DNA from: Tritrichomonas musculus
Lineage: Eukaryota; Parabasalia; Tritrichomonadida; Tritrichomonadidae
Direction: 5' to 3'
DNA: 64,000 nucleotides
NCBI GenBank assembly: GCA_039105265.1
Contig: JAPFFF010000006.1
Location: 434,001 to 498,000 of the forward strand
Under the pieces are notes generated by a model, which was not told the DNA's origin, ran no database searches, and was given only the letters and a program-made list of their open reading frames with translations. This document shows positions 29,056-38,714 of this stretch, piece after piece (positions within the stretch are counted from its first letter, which is position 1; every line of letters begins with the position of its first letter). A program made the translations under genes and the position numbers.

Positions 29056-30234
29056 TCAAGGTAATTCATGGCACATGTCATAAATTCCTTTAACTTTTTC
29101 AACAAATTTGAAATAAGGCATATAATTATTTCCATCAAATTTGTTTAGAGGTATAACTTCGCCATTGTATGACCACCTGATTTGCTCTTCTCCATTAAGT
29201 TTGAATATCTCAAAGAGAATGTGAGAAGCATAAGGAGGAAGCAGTTTGATCTTTTTATTCAAAAACTCAAGAAAACCAAAAACTGTTGAATCATGAGCAC
29301 TGAAAACAGCAAATTTGGGGTTTCTTTTCTTAAGACTGATTTCTGCGATTCTTAAGACCTCTCTCATTGAATACGATGCATATATAGCGCCATTCCCTTC
29401 GTAATAGCGTTGAAAAAGTTTTCCAAGTATCTTATGCGAGCGAAGAATGTCATTTTGAGTTACAAATGAAGGGAGCCTTCTATCATTGCAATGATATGTG
29501 TATATCCAATCAGCAATAAGTTGCAAGTTTGATAAAGAGTAATCCAATTGAAGCTCATTGGCAACATGTTCAAGCTTTTTCCACTCTTTTTGTGAATAAT
29601 TTAATACGTTAATATCTGAATTAAAGGCAGCAGATGCTGCATTTTCCTCTTTACAAAAAGATCCAGGTCGCAATATTTCAGAGAAATCACTTCCGTGAAC
29701 AATGCTCAAATATTCAAAAGGTTTCTGGGGAGGGAAAGCGCCATTTAAAAATGCTTGGCAACTACGGAACGTCCGTTCAATATCAGTAGAGCGTGCATAT
29801 ACCTCTTCATTTTTTGGGGCCTCGTCAAATAGATTTATTTGATTGTAAAGATAATCATGATACATCTCGCCTAGGCGTTGATGTTGCTGCATACCTTCAA
29901 TAAGGAGATCACCTGAACGGCAGTTAGGTAAAAATTCGACATGACGTGGATCAAGAACGCGTGAAAATCGTCGATATGATGATAAGGATGATGAATACAT
30001 TCGGGGAGAAATAGCATCATCAGAATCACATATCCAATAGCCGCGATTGGAGCGTGGAAGATATGCAACTTGTGGTGTTCGAGATCCGTGTCTTAAAATT
30101 ACCCCTGCAAAAAGTGATTTCATTCCAGCGATCGGAGGAGGAGTACGAAGCGGTGCAATGCATTGATATTCGTTATCTGTTGAATTGTTTAAATTTAATA
30201 CTAAAGTAAAAAAATAAAAAAAAGGTAAAATCAT
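29056..30234 (-). CDS. Secreted histidine acid phosphatase
   Basis: 392 residues from an ATG at 30234. A short N-terminal hydrophobic stretch (PFFYFFTLVLNL) is a likely signal peptide. The active-site motif RHGSRTP lies at residues 48-54 (family pattern RHGxRxP), and the proton donor pair His314-Asp315 lies in FSAHDSTVFGFL. PPYASHILFEIF downstream is the usual conserved block. The reaction is hydrolysis of phosphate monoesters through a phosphohistidine at His49. No C-terminal anchor is seen, so export to lysosome-like vacuoles or outside the cell is likely. A TCATT motif lies 16 bases before the start codon, resembling the trichomonad initiator. All catalytic residues are present. Confidence 0.9.
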   Translation of the reverse strand: MILPFFYFFTLVLNLNNSTDNEYQCIAPLRTPPPIAGMKSLFAGVILRHGSRTPQVAYLPRSNRGYWICDSDDAISPRMYSSSLSSYRRFSRVLDPRHVEFLPNCRSGDLLIEGMQQHQRLGEMYHDYLYNQINLFDEAPKNEEVYARSTDIERTFRSCQAFLNGAFPPQKPFEYLSIVHGSDFSEILRPGSFCKEENAASAAFNSDINVLNYSQKEWKKLEHVANELQLDYSLSNLQLIADWIYTYHCNDRRLPSFVTQNDILRSHKILGKLFQRYYEGNGAIYASYSMREVLRIAEISLKKRNPKFAVFSAHDSTVFGFLEFLNKKIKLLPPYASHILFEIFKLNGEEQIRWSYNGEVIPLNKFDGNNYMPYFKFVEKVKGIYDMCHELP

Positions 30235-30247
30235 TAATGAAATGTTA

Positions 30248-30252
30248 AATGA
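30248..30252 (-). promoter_or_regulatory. Inr-like motif before the acid phosphatase
   Basis: TCATT on the gene strand, with its A at 30250, 16 bases upstream of the ATG. It fits the Trichomonas vaginalis initiator consensus TCAY(T/A). Such a short motif is common in AT-rich DNA, so this is only a candidate. Confidence 0.35.
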
Positions 30253-30506
30253 AATAAATTCGCAAAAATTTTAATTGAATCAAATAGATTAGAACATATT
30301 TTCATTAAAAAGTTTCACAAGAATGAAGATTGGGCGTTTGTATTGTGATGTAAAAGTGGAATGAGCGAATGAAATCTAAAAAGTACAAGTAAGATAAAAA
30401 ACAGATTTGATTTTTATAAAAAAAACAGTATTGAATTGTATTCGGTAAAAAAAAACAACCGATTGTATTATATTTCAGAGAATGATGAGTAAAAAGTTAA
30501 AAGAAA

Positions 30507-31433
30507 TCACTCTTTGAGTGCATCAGCTAATTGATTTCTTTGATCAGGTGTTAAATTTTTTGGATGATGAACATTTAGAGTGGCAATTATATTACCATAT
30601 TCGCCTGGGGCTAGATATTTTGGCATTCCTTTGTCTGGTATAATAATGGTATGGTTAGCAATATTTGATGGTTGAAGTTCAACTTCAAATTCGCTTCCAT
30701 CAATATGAGTAAATACTTTTTTGAATCCAAGTAATGCTTCCTTCAATGTAACATCAATTGTCATTAATAGGTCATCACCCTTACGTATGAAATATGGGTG
30801 TTTCTTAGCGTAAATGAGAAATTCTAGATTGCATGGGCCATTTATTTCGCTAACATCGCCAACACCTTTCATTGTAACAATGTGACCATCTTCAGAGCCT
30901 TTTTCTATAATTAAAGATAAGTTCAAATTTTCACGCATTGTTGGCTTTCCATGACATTTTGGACAGTTAAATCCTTGATAAGGGCAACGACACATTGTTC
31001 TTCTTGTTAAATGTATTGGATATGCGCGGCCTTCATAAAAATCAACGAGATCAACAGGAAAATAAATACGATTTGTTTCTCCAAAATGGCGGATGATTTT
31101 AGTAAGAGGATCTTCACCAGCATTTGGATTTAATTGGTAAAGATCTTTATTTTGTGGAGCTTCATACAAATGAACGCCCTTTTCGCCGTAGATATCATAT
31201 ATTCTACGTTTATTTTCATCACGGAGGACTGCATATGCATCATTGATGTCAGTAAATCGTGTTGCTGCATCTGGATCTCCTTTGTTTTTATCAGGATGAT
31301 ATTTTCTTGAAAGTTTCATGAAAGAGCGTTCGATTAAACGTTTTGGGGCATCATTTGTAACATTAAGAATACTGTAAAAATCTCTGTTTCCATTTTGTGA
31401 AATGACTTGAAGAAAAGTGAAAATGATAATCAT
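30507..31433 (-). CDS. DnaJ/Hsp40 co-chaperone, ER type (ERdj3/Scj1-like)
   Basis: 308 residues from the ATG at 31433; the longer frame starts at TTG and was rejected. It begins with a hydrophobic signal (MIIIFTFLQVIS). The J domain spans about 18-80, with the HPD motif at 46-48 in RKYHPDKNKGDPD. A reduced Cys segment (MCRCPYQGFNCPKCHG) stands where class I proteins have a zinc region. The two beta-rich client-binding domains follow, with HPYFIRKGDDLLMTIDVTLK and DGSEFEVELQ as typical blocks. It would stimulate the ATPase of an ER Hsp70 during folding of secreted proteins. No KDEL-like tail is present, as in human DNAJB11. Confidence 0.88.
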   Translation of the reverse strand: MIIIFTFLQVISQNGNRDFYSILNVTNDAPKRLIERSFMKLSRKYHPDKNKGDPDAATRFTDINDAYAVLRDENKRRIYDIYGEKGVHLYEAPQNKDLYQLNPNAGEDPLTKIIRHFGETNRIYFPVDLVDFYEGRAYPIHLTRRTMCRCPYQGFNCPKCHGKPTMRENLNLSLIIEKGSEDGHIVTMKGVGDVSEINGPCNLEFLIYAKKHPYFIRKGDDLLMTIDVTLKEALLGFKKVFTHIDGSEFEVELQPSNIANHTIIIPDKGMPKYLAPGEYGNIIATLNVHHPKNLTPDQRNQLADALKE

Positions 31434-31559
31434 GAATTTGAAAATTGTTTGAATTATTTGAAACCGTTGAAAAGTGGTCAAATATGAAAATTAGAATAAA
31501 AATAAAAATGAAGCTCAATATCATTTCCAATAGTTAAAATAAAGAGTGGTTGTTAAGAG

Positions 31560-32950
31560 AGAGAAAGTAATAGTTATATATTGGCTATTCATGACTCTAA
31601 GCTGATGGTGGCAGTTAAGGATAAACCCTTGTATGATACAGGTTTACCTCATGTACAACAACCTGGATTTAAAAAGTGTTATGCTACTAGCATCTGAGCA
31701 TCAGAAGTAACCTTGAGCATTGTGGGTGGGAATGGTAGCTAAACCTTAGTTCTGTGATACTAAAGAAAAAAATTGAAAGAAAAGTTTATTTAAACTAGTT
31801 TAGTTAAACCCAGTTCTAATGTTATCAACAGTTATAGGGTGCCCCCATCAGAATGAAACTTCTTTTGTAATAATAGCATACACAGACATTATGATATCAT
31901 TAATGAATCTGAAATTGAGTAGCTTCAAATTATTGTATATTATGAGTTCAATGTATTTATGATTAATTTTCTGTGATGAGGTATTTTATCGGTTATTTGT
32001 CAATTGAAGAGTCAAAAATTCTTACTTTTTTGCCAATATTAGGAAGTGATAGGGCTTTATTTGGTAGTTGATTGAAATTAAGAATGTATTTAGTTAATGA
32101 GTAGAGTTTGAATCACTTTGCCAAATATGTGATTGGGCCAGGAAAAATACTTCTACAAGCTTGTAGAATGTGTAGAGTTTACCTGGACACAACGGTATGA
32201 AACTCTAATTAAAAGGAAATGTTCAGTTTTTCCATATATTAAGTCTGAATGATCAATTGAAGATTATCAAATCTTCTCATGCACCAATTTTCAAACAACA
32301 AAAGATTAAAAAACCAATGAACTCATATCCCTAAGTATATGAAGCTTTTATAAACCATTTCATTGGCTTTAATTAGAAAATTGCTTTTTAAAATTATTAA
32401 TTTTATAAAATGGCACATCAATCACAGGTTAGGTGATAGTTACTTTGTTCAATTAATACTTGAAACACATATTTTCTTGGTTAGTATATTTTCATTCCAA
32501 TATATTGAAGAAAGACCACCTCCTACAATTACTGCATCTTTCTTTGATGATATCCGTGAAGAATTAGAAGCCATCAAGACTGATATTTCAACAGTGAAAT
32601 ACAACATTACCGACCTAAATGCCAACTTCTAAGCATTGCGAGAGGAAACAAATAAATATTTGGGTTACATGAATTGTTTAGACTCAACAAATATCTGTCC
32701 CAAAATAACAAGAGATAGACTTAAGGCAATACCTGACATCAAAGAAGATATCAAGGATATCCTAGATATCCAGATAATAAAAGGAGATATCAAAGATGCA
32801 AAGATGATATATCACCAAATTGAGTTTCATTTTCCTTTTTGTGTATCGATATCAATCTCGAGAATCAATGCATATTTATGTATCGATATCAAAAAGTCAA
32901 TCAATTATCGATCTCGAGAATCTGAGAAAAACGATCTTTCGTTCACTTGA
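31560..32950 (+). pseudogene. Decayed coding sequence of unknown family
   Basis: This stretch is less AT-biased than the surrounding spacers. Protein-like segments are readable on the plus strand: LYDTGLPHVQQPGFKKCYA near 31630-31690, an 89-codon frame at 32363-32632 (ITASFFDDIREELEAIKTDI) and a 104-codon frame at 32636-32950 (RDRLKAIPDIKEDIKDILDI). The last two are helical and charged and follow one another with almost no gap. The family is not recognised. It could be an old mobile element or a dead host gene. No boundary repeats were found. Confidence 0.4.
32731..32815 (+). repeat. Short GATATC-rich imperfect repeats
   Basis: Six occurrences of GATATC or close variants within about 80 bases, encoding a run of I-K-D/E-D-I units in the plus frame. 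Just downstream, GTATCGATATCAA and TCTCGAGAATC each occur twice (32841-32866 and about 32878-32923). Confidence 0.5.
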
Positions 32951-32973
32951 ACAAAATTAACAAGATCGTTTTT
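32927..32973. repeat. Hairpin with perfect 12-bp arms
   Basis: AAAAACGATCTT (32927-32938) and AAGATCGTTTTT (32962-32973) are exact inverted copies with a 23-base loop. It lies between the decayed coding stretch and the WD40 gene promoter. Confidence 0.7.
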
Positions 32974-33163
32974 TATTTGGCTAAAACCTTTTGTGATTTA
33001 TTATAAAGTTTCAGATTATCATGTTAAATTACAATTGTTACAACAATTGTACATTCATTCAAATGTAAATTTGTGGAGAAATGTAAAAAAAAGTTTCTTT
33101 TGAATATTCATCAAAAAGTGAAAACTAAACAATTTTAATAGAATTTTTTGAAAAAAAATTTTA

Positions 33164-34174
33164 ATGAGTGATATTGTATTCCACACGCCATCAGCCAATA
33201 ATTCGAATGAACATATATACAAAAAACTTTATACAATTGAAACAAGCCGATTTCAACATTGCTTCATTCCGAGAATTTGCTCATATTATACAAATCAAAT
33301 TACCATTATTGCTGTTGCTGTTGATAAAAAACTCAATCTTGTAACTTTCCCCACAAAGACAAAGGAAAAGCCCAAAGTAAAGAAATTCTCATTTGAGGAA
33401 TCAATAAATTCTATTTCAATTTGTGAAGATGATAAAAATATTGAACAATATTTACTTCTTGTAGTTACAAAAAATGAAGCTTTTATTATTGATTCGTCAT
33501 CTATAATCACTCATGTTGATATATTTCCTGTTACATCTGCTATCATTTGCTTATATGAAAATAATATTTTCATTATAAGCGGAAGCGACAATGGACTTAT
33601 TTTAAAAGATACAATGTCTAAGCCTGGAAAATCTCAAAAAATAGATCCTGGTTTCGATTCAGGAATATCTGTATTGCAATTATCACAAACCAAAGAATTA
33701 ATTGCATGCGGCTTTTTAAATGGCTCAGTATGCCTTTTAAAAACATCCACACTCGAATGCTTTTGGAAGCAAATTTTTTCATATGGGTCAATCAGAGCAT
33801 TTGCATGGAACTCTCTTGACAGAGCTCTTGCCTTTGCAGCACAAGATGATAATTTTTATATTATTAATTTGAATAGCAATTACTCTACTACGTGTTTTGA
33901 AGGCCATAGCTCATTTATTAACTCGATTTCATTTGATCCATGCGGCAAAAATGATAGTCAAACAATTTTTACAACTGCTGAAGATGCAACAATCGGAATA
34001 TGGATATTTGATATAAATAATAAAGATCAAAATTCTGATTTAGCTTCAAGGTCCGTTTTTATTGGACCTTTTGAAAATACAATTAGAGATATTCAAGCAA
34101 TGAAATATTTTGTTGTAACAGTTGATACATGCGGAACAATTGTTTGCTGGAGAAAAACAAAGCCAAACAAATAA
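33164..34174 (+). CDS. WD40-repeat protein
   Basis: 336 residues from an ATG at 33164. WD-type repeats can be traced: NIFIISGSDNGLILKDTM, TKELIACGFLNGSVCLLKTS, DRALAFAAQDDNFYIINLNS, GHSSFINSISFDPCG followed by FTTAEDATIGIWIFD, and KYFVVTVDTCGTIVCWRKT. Only the later repeats have the classical GH...D...W layout; the first ones are weak, so a single seven-blade propeller is likely. Such proteins are interaction platforms; the complex cannot be named. No other domain, signal or membrane segment is seen. Confidence 0.85.
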   Translation: MSDIVFHTPSANNSNEHIYKKLYTIETSRFQHCFIPRICSYYTNQITIIAVAVDKKLNLVTFPTKTKEKPKVKKFSFEESINSISICEDDKNIEQYLLLVVTKNEAFIIDSSSIITHVDIFPVTSAIICLYENNIFIISGSDNGLILKDTMSKPGKSQKIDPGFDSGISVLQLSQTKELIACGFLNGSVCLLKTSTLECFWKQIFSYGSIRAFAWNSLDRALAFAAQDDNFYIINLNSNYSTTCFEGHSSFINSISFDPCGKNDSQTIFTTAEDATIGIWIFDINNKDQNSDLASRSVFIGPFENTIRDIQAMKYFVVTVDTCGTIVCWRKTKPNK

Positions 34175-35317
34175 TTTGTTGTTATTATTATATAAATAGA
34201 TTTTTTTTTTTTATTTAATAGAAATGGTTATCTTCATGCATATACCATTACATATTTGATGTATACTAACTAATCTTTTCATAAATACTTATAAATATAT
34301 AAGTTGAAAAAAAATTTTCAAATCTTCTTGATCTTCTTCTGTGGAGAATCTTCATATTGGTCTGTGGAGAAAAGATCTTTTGAACTGGGGTTTATAAGAT
34401 TCGCCTCTCACATTCCAATAATTCCATTTAATCATTTATACCTAAAATATGATACCGCACTACAAAAACATACAGAATTACAAGAAATATTCCAAATTAT
34501 TGCATATAACCATATCTAAAAAAATCATTTTATTTATAGATATATAAGTTAGTTCTCGCACCTCTATATTTTCGATTTTTCATTAAATTATCAAAGATCA
34601 ATTCAGTTTGCAGACAATTTCATAAGATTTCATCGACATTCCAATTTGACTATGCCTTTTACTGCTCTTGGAGCCAATTTAAAGATTCAATAATTTTAAT
34701 TATGACCAAACAATCTTGCAATTAGTAGAAATACTTGGATTTATGCCAATAAACCATAATTATTCTTTGATTTTTATGATTTTTGCTTGAAATTTCCAAT
34801 ATTCAGTATAAATATTTCAAAACCATACTCAACTCAGCAAAAATATTTTTTGGCTGTAAAAAGAGAGTTATAACGTAGTAGATTTATACGAAAAGATAAA
34901 CAGTTATAAACGACTAACTAAATCAATACGAATTGCGGATCGAACTTATACCAAAAGCTGATGCAGATGACAAACAATATTATTAAGGAATATGAGGCAA
35001 GCCGATTACAAAAGACGGGCAGATGCAAACGATCTACCAAATCGATTACGAATCGCTCTTATATGAAAGCAGAAATTTAAATTTAAATAATTATTCAGAA
35101 AATTTTAAGATTCAGGCTACTCCAAAAGGTTATTATTTAAACAAATAAACATTTCATTGCTAAAATGTTAATTGGCAATTGGCTTGGCATGCAAAAGGTC
35201 AAATTGCCAAACCCCGACATCATTAAAGTAACTTAAAGGAAATTATACTTTTTAATATATCTCTTATCCTTAGTATTTTAATGATTTTTCATATTTTTTC
35301 ATATAAACAAGGGACGC
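34175..35317. other. Gene-free stretch with a small GC-richer patch
   Basis: No gene recognised. Around 34880-35070 the sequence is less AT-rich and contains partial self-similarity: two segments with CAGATG followed by AAAC, and AATCAATACGAATTGCGGAT echoed by AATCGATTACGAATCG. It may be a relic. The 16-base word TAGTTCTCGCACCTCT (34550-34565) is shared with 7652-7667. Confidence 0.4.
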
Positions 35318-35344
35318 CACTTTTTGAGCTTCGCTCAAAAAGTG
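35318..35344. repeat. Perfect hairpin with a TTC loop
   Basis: CACTTTTTGAGC (35318-35329), loop TTC, and GCTCAAAAAGTG (35333-35344). The core GAGCTTCGCTC resembles the GCTTCGCTC loops of the hairpins at 35767 and 37501. Confidence 0.8.
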
Positions 35345-35499
35345 TCTTTAGCACTGTATACTAATTTTTTTCTGTATAATATCAAAATTTAAACCATTAT
35401 TTTTTTTTCTAAAAAAGAAAATTCTAGATTTTGAAATTTTGACCTTTGACGATGAAAAATTTACCTAAAATACAAATTAAAAAAATTAGAATAAAGTAA

Positions 35500-35660
35500 C
35501 AAATCTGTTCTCATCATTTTACTTTATTCTCATTTTTTTCATCTGTTACATCCAAATTCAATTAATCTCATCATTCTCATCTAATCTCATCAAATTTCGT
35601 CATTTACATTCAATATCATCTAATCTTATTTATCTGTTTCAATCTTATCTCTCATAAAAT
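35500..35660. repeat. Degenerate TCTCATC-type repeats
   Basis: Pyrimidine-rich plus strand with many loosely spaced copies of TCTCATC, AATCTCATC and TCATCTAATCT. No fixed period was measured. Confidence 0.5.
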
Positions 35661-35739
35661 AGCTAATTAAAAAATATAGAATAATTTAGAATAATTATTA
35701 TAAATTAATGGGTAATTTTATTTTAATAGATAAGATTAT

Positions 35740-36400
35740 GAATAAAAAAAAATTAAACCTTTTAATAGCCACTACGAGCGAAGCGAAGTAGTGGCTCAAG
35801 AAATACATGTTCGCTACGCTCAGCTCGGTTTGCTTGGATTTTGGCGCCGTCGAAATTAGATAAAGTAATTGTCATACACCAGGCTCCCTTTGGAGACTGG
35901 GAAGAGATGGTAATGAATATTTATTATGAGAGGAAGTTTTAAGGTCGTAATAAATGTTAAAAACCTACATGCATGTCAATGTTATAAAAAATAATTATTA
36001 GGAGAGGAAGTCTGAAATATGCTGAAGGTATATACATATCCATATTGTAATATAAAATCAAATTTTTGATGAAAGAGTAGATAATTGTAAGTAATTAAAA
36101 AAATAAAAATCGTAATTTAGGAAATCTTAGAATCTTGAGTAAATTTTTTTAGTTAAATATCATTCGTGCGAGATTTTGGTTTATATTGCGATAAGGACTT
36201 ACGCGTTCGAGCAGGTTCCACTAATCAAAATGAAAACAGCAAAAAAAAAGGTGATGTGTTATTTATTCTCATTTTTGATCGTAAATTTTCAATGCTTCTT
36301 ATCAATTATTCTGAAACCTCATATAAAAAGTTCTAACAAAATTATAATAAAAATAGATTTATCCTGTTATTAAAATCTGATTTTTATAAATAAACAAACT
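35740..36400 (+). repeat. Hairpin-headed dispersed repeat, copy 1
   Basis: The copy starts near GATTATGAATAAAAA and carries a hairpin AGCCACTAC...GTAGTGGCT (35767-35796) followed by GCTCAGCTCGG, then ATTTTGGCG. Matching blocks continue for over 500 bases: AAAATCGTAATTT, a segment around ACTTACG(C/A), AATCAAAATG, and CTCATATAAAAAGTT. Copy 2 (about 37460-38010) has the same order and orientation. No coding potential is seen. The copies are clearly diverged, with insertions and deletions. Confidence 0.65.
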
Positions 36401-36533
36401 TTTTAATCTTTTGGAAATATATATAAATAAATTGTTTAATGTGTGATAAGCCAAAATGGCTCTAATATCGTTTTTTAAAATTTTTTGAGGGAAATCTTTA
36501 ATATATATGGATAAAAAAATATTTAAAACTTTT

Positions 36534-37102
36534 AGTTGCAGGTGGGAGTTTAATTCGCGTAATTAGTTCCACCTGCAACTAAGTTGCGATAGCTGCAGGT
36601 GGAAGTTTGAAATGGTACATTTAAGTAATTACTTCCACCTGAAGCTATCGCAGTTTAGCTGCAGGTGGAAGTTCAATTCGCGTAATTAGTTCCAACTGCA
36701 GCTAAGTTGCGATAGCTGCAGGTGGAAGTTTGAAATGGTACATTTAAGTAATTACTTCCACCTGCAGCTATCGCAGCTCAGCCGCAGGTGGAAACTTGGT
36801 TTCCTTATTTCTTTACCTCCACCTGCAGCTGAGAAGCGATAGCCGCAGGTGGAAGGCTAAATTGGTAAATAGTGATTTTCCACCTGCAGCTGTCGCAGCT
36901 CAGCCGCAGGTGGAAACTTGGTTTCCTTATTTCTTTACCTCCACCTGCAGCTGAGAAGCGATAGCCGCAGGTGGAAGGCTAAATTGGTAAATAGTGATTT
37001 TCCACCTGCAGCTGTCGCAGCTCAGCCGCAGGTGGAAACTTGGTTTCCTTATTTCTTTACTTCCACCTGCAGCTGAGAAGCGATAGCCGCAGGTGGAAGA
37101 CT
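36534..37102. repeat. Array of alternating palindromes, about five 122-bp units
   Basis: Ten arms of GCAGGTGG alternate with nine arms of CCACCTGC. Each CCACCTGCAGCT is followed by a short core and then by AGC(C/T)GCAGGTGG, so every junction can fold into a stem of about 12 bp. Successive cores are reverse complements of each other (CTAAGTTGCGATAG-like, then CTATCGCAGCTTAG-like). The array is therefore a 61-bp half-unit repeated head-to-head and tail-to-tail; the full period is 122-123 bp. The last three full units are almost identical, the first two more diverged. GC content is far above the surroundings. No frame crosses it convincingly. Confidence 0.9.
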
Positions 37103-37459
37103 AAATTGCGTAATCTATAATTTGGGCTTTTGCATAACGATCACTTATTCAAAAATTCAATATTATTTTTAAAATTACGATCATCTTATGAAAAGTACTC
37201 CAAAATATGAGATGAAATTTTTTTTTATTAGGTAAATTTTGAATGATTAAATGGACAAAACTTTGAATGAGATAATTCTATCACTTTTTAAGGTGTACAT
37301 GACCACATAGCTATTTAAAATGAAAACTTTGAACATTTTACAAATTTTAATTTGAGCTTAATAGAATATATAGAAACAACTTGAACAAATGAAACAACAA
37401 ATAATTACATTGTAAAAAAAAATAGGAAATAATTATATGGAGGCGTAAAAAGATCATTT

Positions 37460-38010
37460 TTTAATAGATTAGGATTATGATTAAAAAAAATTTTTTTATT
37501 AGCCACTACCTCGCTTCGCTCGTAGTGGCTCAAGCAATCCGACTTCGCTGCGCTCAGCTCGGATTGCTTGTATTTTGGCGACCTCAACATTCGATCTGTT
37601 ATATATTGATATGTGATTATTATCTTAATATTTCATCGAGACATTGAAGGTCTCTACATGTTTGTATTACAATAAAAAAATAATTTGAAGCTGAGAAAAA
37701 TGATAAAAATGAGCCAGTAGTAAAATGAAAATCGTAATTTTGGTAATTTGTCCAACTTTCAAATTTTTTTTTGTAGATCATAGATATTTGCGTTTTCCGA
37801 TTATTATGGAGAGTAGTGCTTACGAATTTGAGAGGCTTGGTCAATCAAAATGGAAATAGTAAAAAATATATGAAGTGAGAGAGCTTAAATTTATAACGAT
37901 ATTTGATCGAAAATTTTCATTCAAAATATTATTTTTCTGAAAACTCATATAAAAAGTTATCAAAATTTGCATAAATAGATTACTAATATCTTATTAAAAA
38001 AAAGTAATTT
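37460..38010 (+). repeat. Hairpin-headed dispersed repeat, copy 2
   Basis: Same layout as copy 1 on the other side of the palindrome array. The first hairpin is at 37501-37530 (AGCCACTAC and GTAGTGGCT arms). A second is at 37531-37570 (CAAGCAATCCGA and TCGGATTGCTTG arms). The loop of the first hairpin (CTCGCTTCGCTC) is the reverse complement of the copy 1 loop except for one base. The similarity extends to about 38005 and weakly further, to the AT-rich tail. Confidence 0.65.
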
Positions 38011-38714
38011 ATTAAAGCAAAATCACTTAATAAGCATATTATTTTTTATATTAAACAGAATATATTTTAGCTTAGTTCCAAATATGCTGCAATGTGTTTT
38101 TTTGGCAAATTTGTGGGTTATCTTTATATATATAGATAAGAAGTGAAACTTTCATATAGAAAATTGAATTCAAGTTTCAATAGTATAAAGTATCGAAAAT
38201 ATTTTTATTGTTATTGATTCATCAAGATATTAGAATATCGGTTTATCTAATAATGAAAAATCATTTTAAACCTTTGATTAACATCTTTCGCTTATTAGTT
38301 ATGAATAATAAGTCTTTAATTTATTTGATATCCAAAAAACTTTTAACAATCAAGTTTGTTATTAAAAAAAATATACTAGAATGAAGATGCACATACACGC
38401 ACATTGGTATACTAACTTATATCAATGCTGCTTTATTGATATTTAAATTATTAAAACAAAAAAAAAAAACAATTTATGAGTATTGAAGTTTTTTTCTATT
38501 TCAAAAAATTGAATTTAACTGACAATTCAAATTTTGATAATAAATTTCAGAATGCAATCAACCGAAATATCAAAAACTTTAACACTATTAGAAATTAAAA
38601 ATTATAATATATATATATAAATATAAATATTAAATCTATATTCAAAAAAACATGAAACTTTTTCATAACCGCCCATCATTCACAAATTTGAGAAAAATCA
38701 GCCACATATAACTT

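Noticed and set aside
31560-31760. Spliceosomal snRNA gene
   Set aside because: The sequence does not match remembered U1, U2, U4, U5 or U6 core motifs; short protein-like segments fit better.
36534-37102. CRISPR array
   Set aside because: The repeats alternate in orientation, the spacers are themselves repeated, and the genome is eukaryotic with no cas genes.
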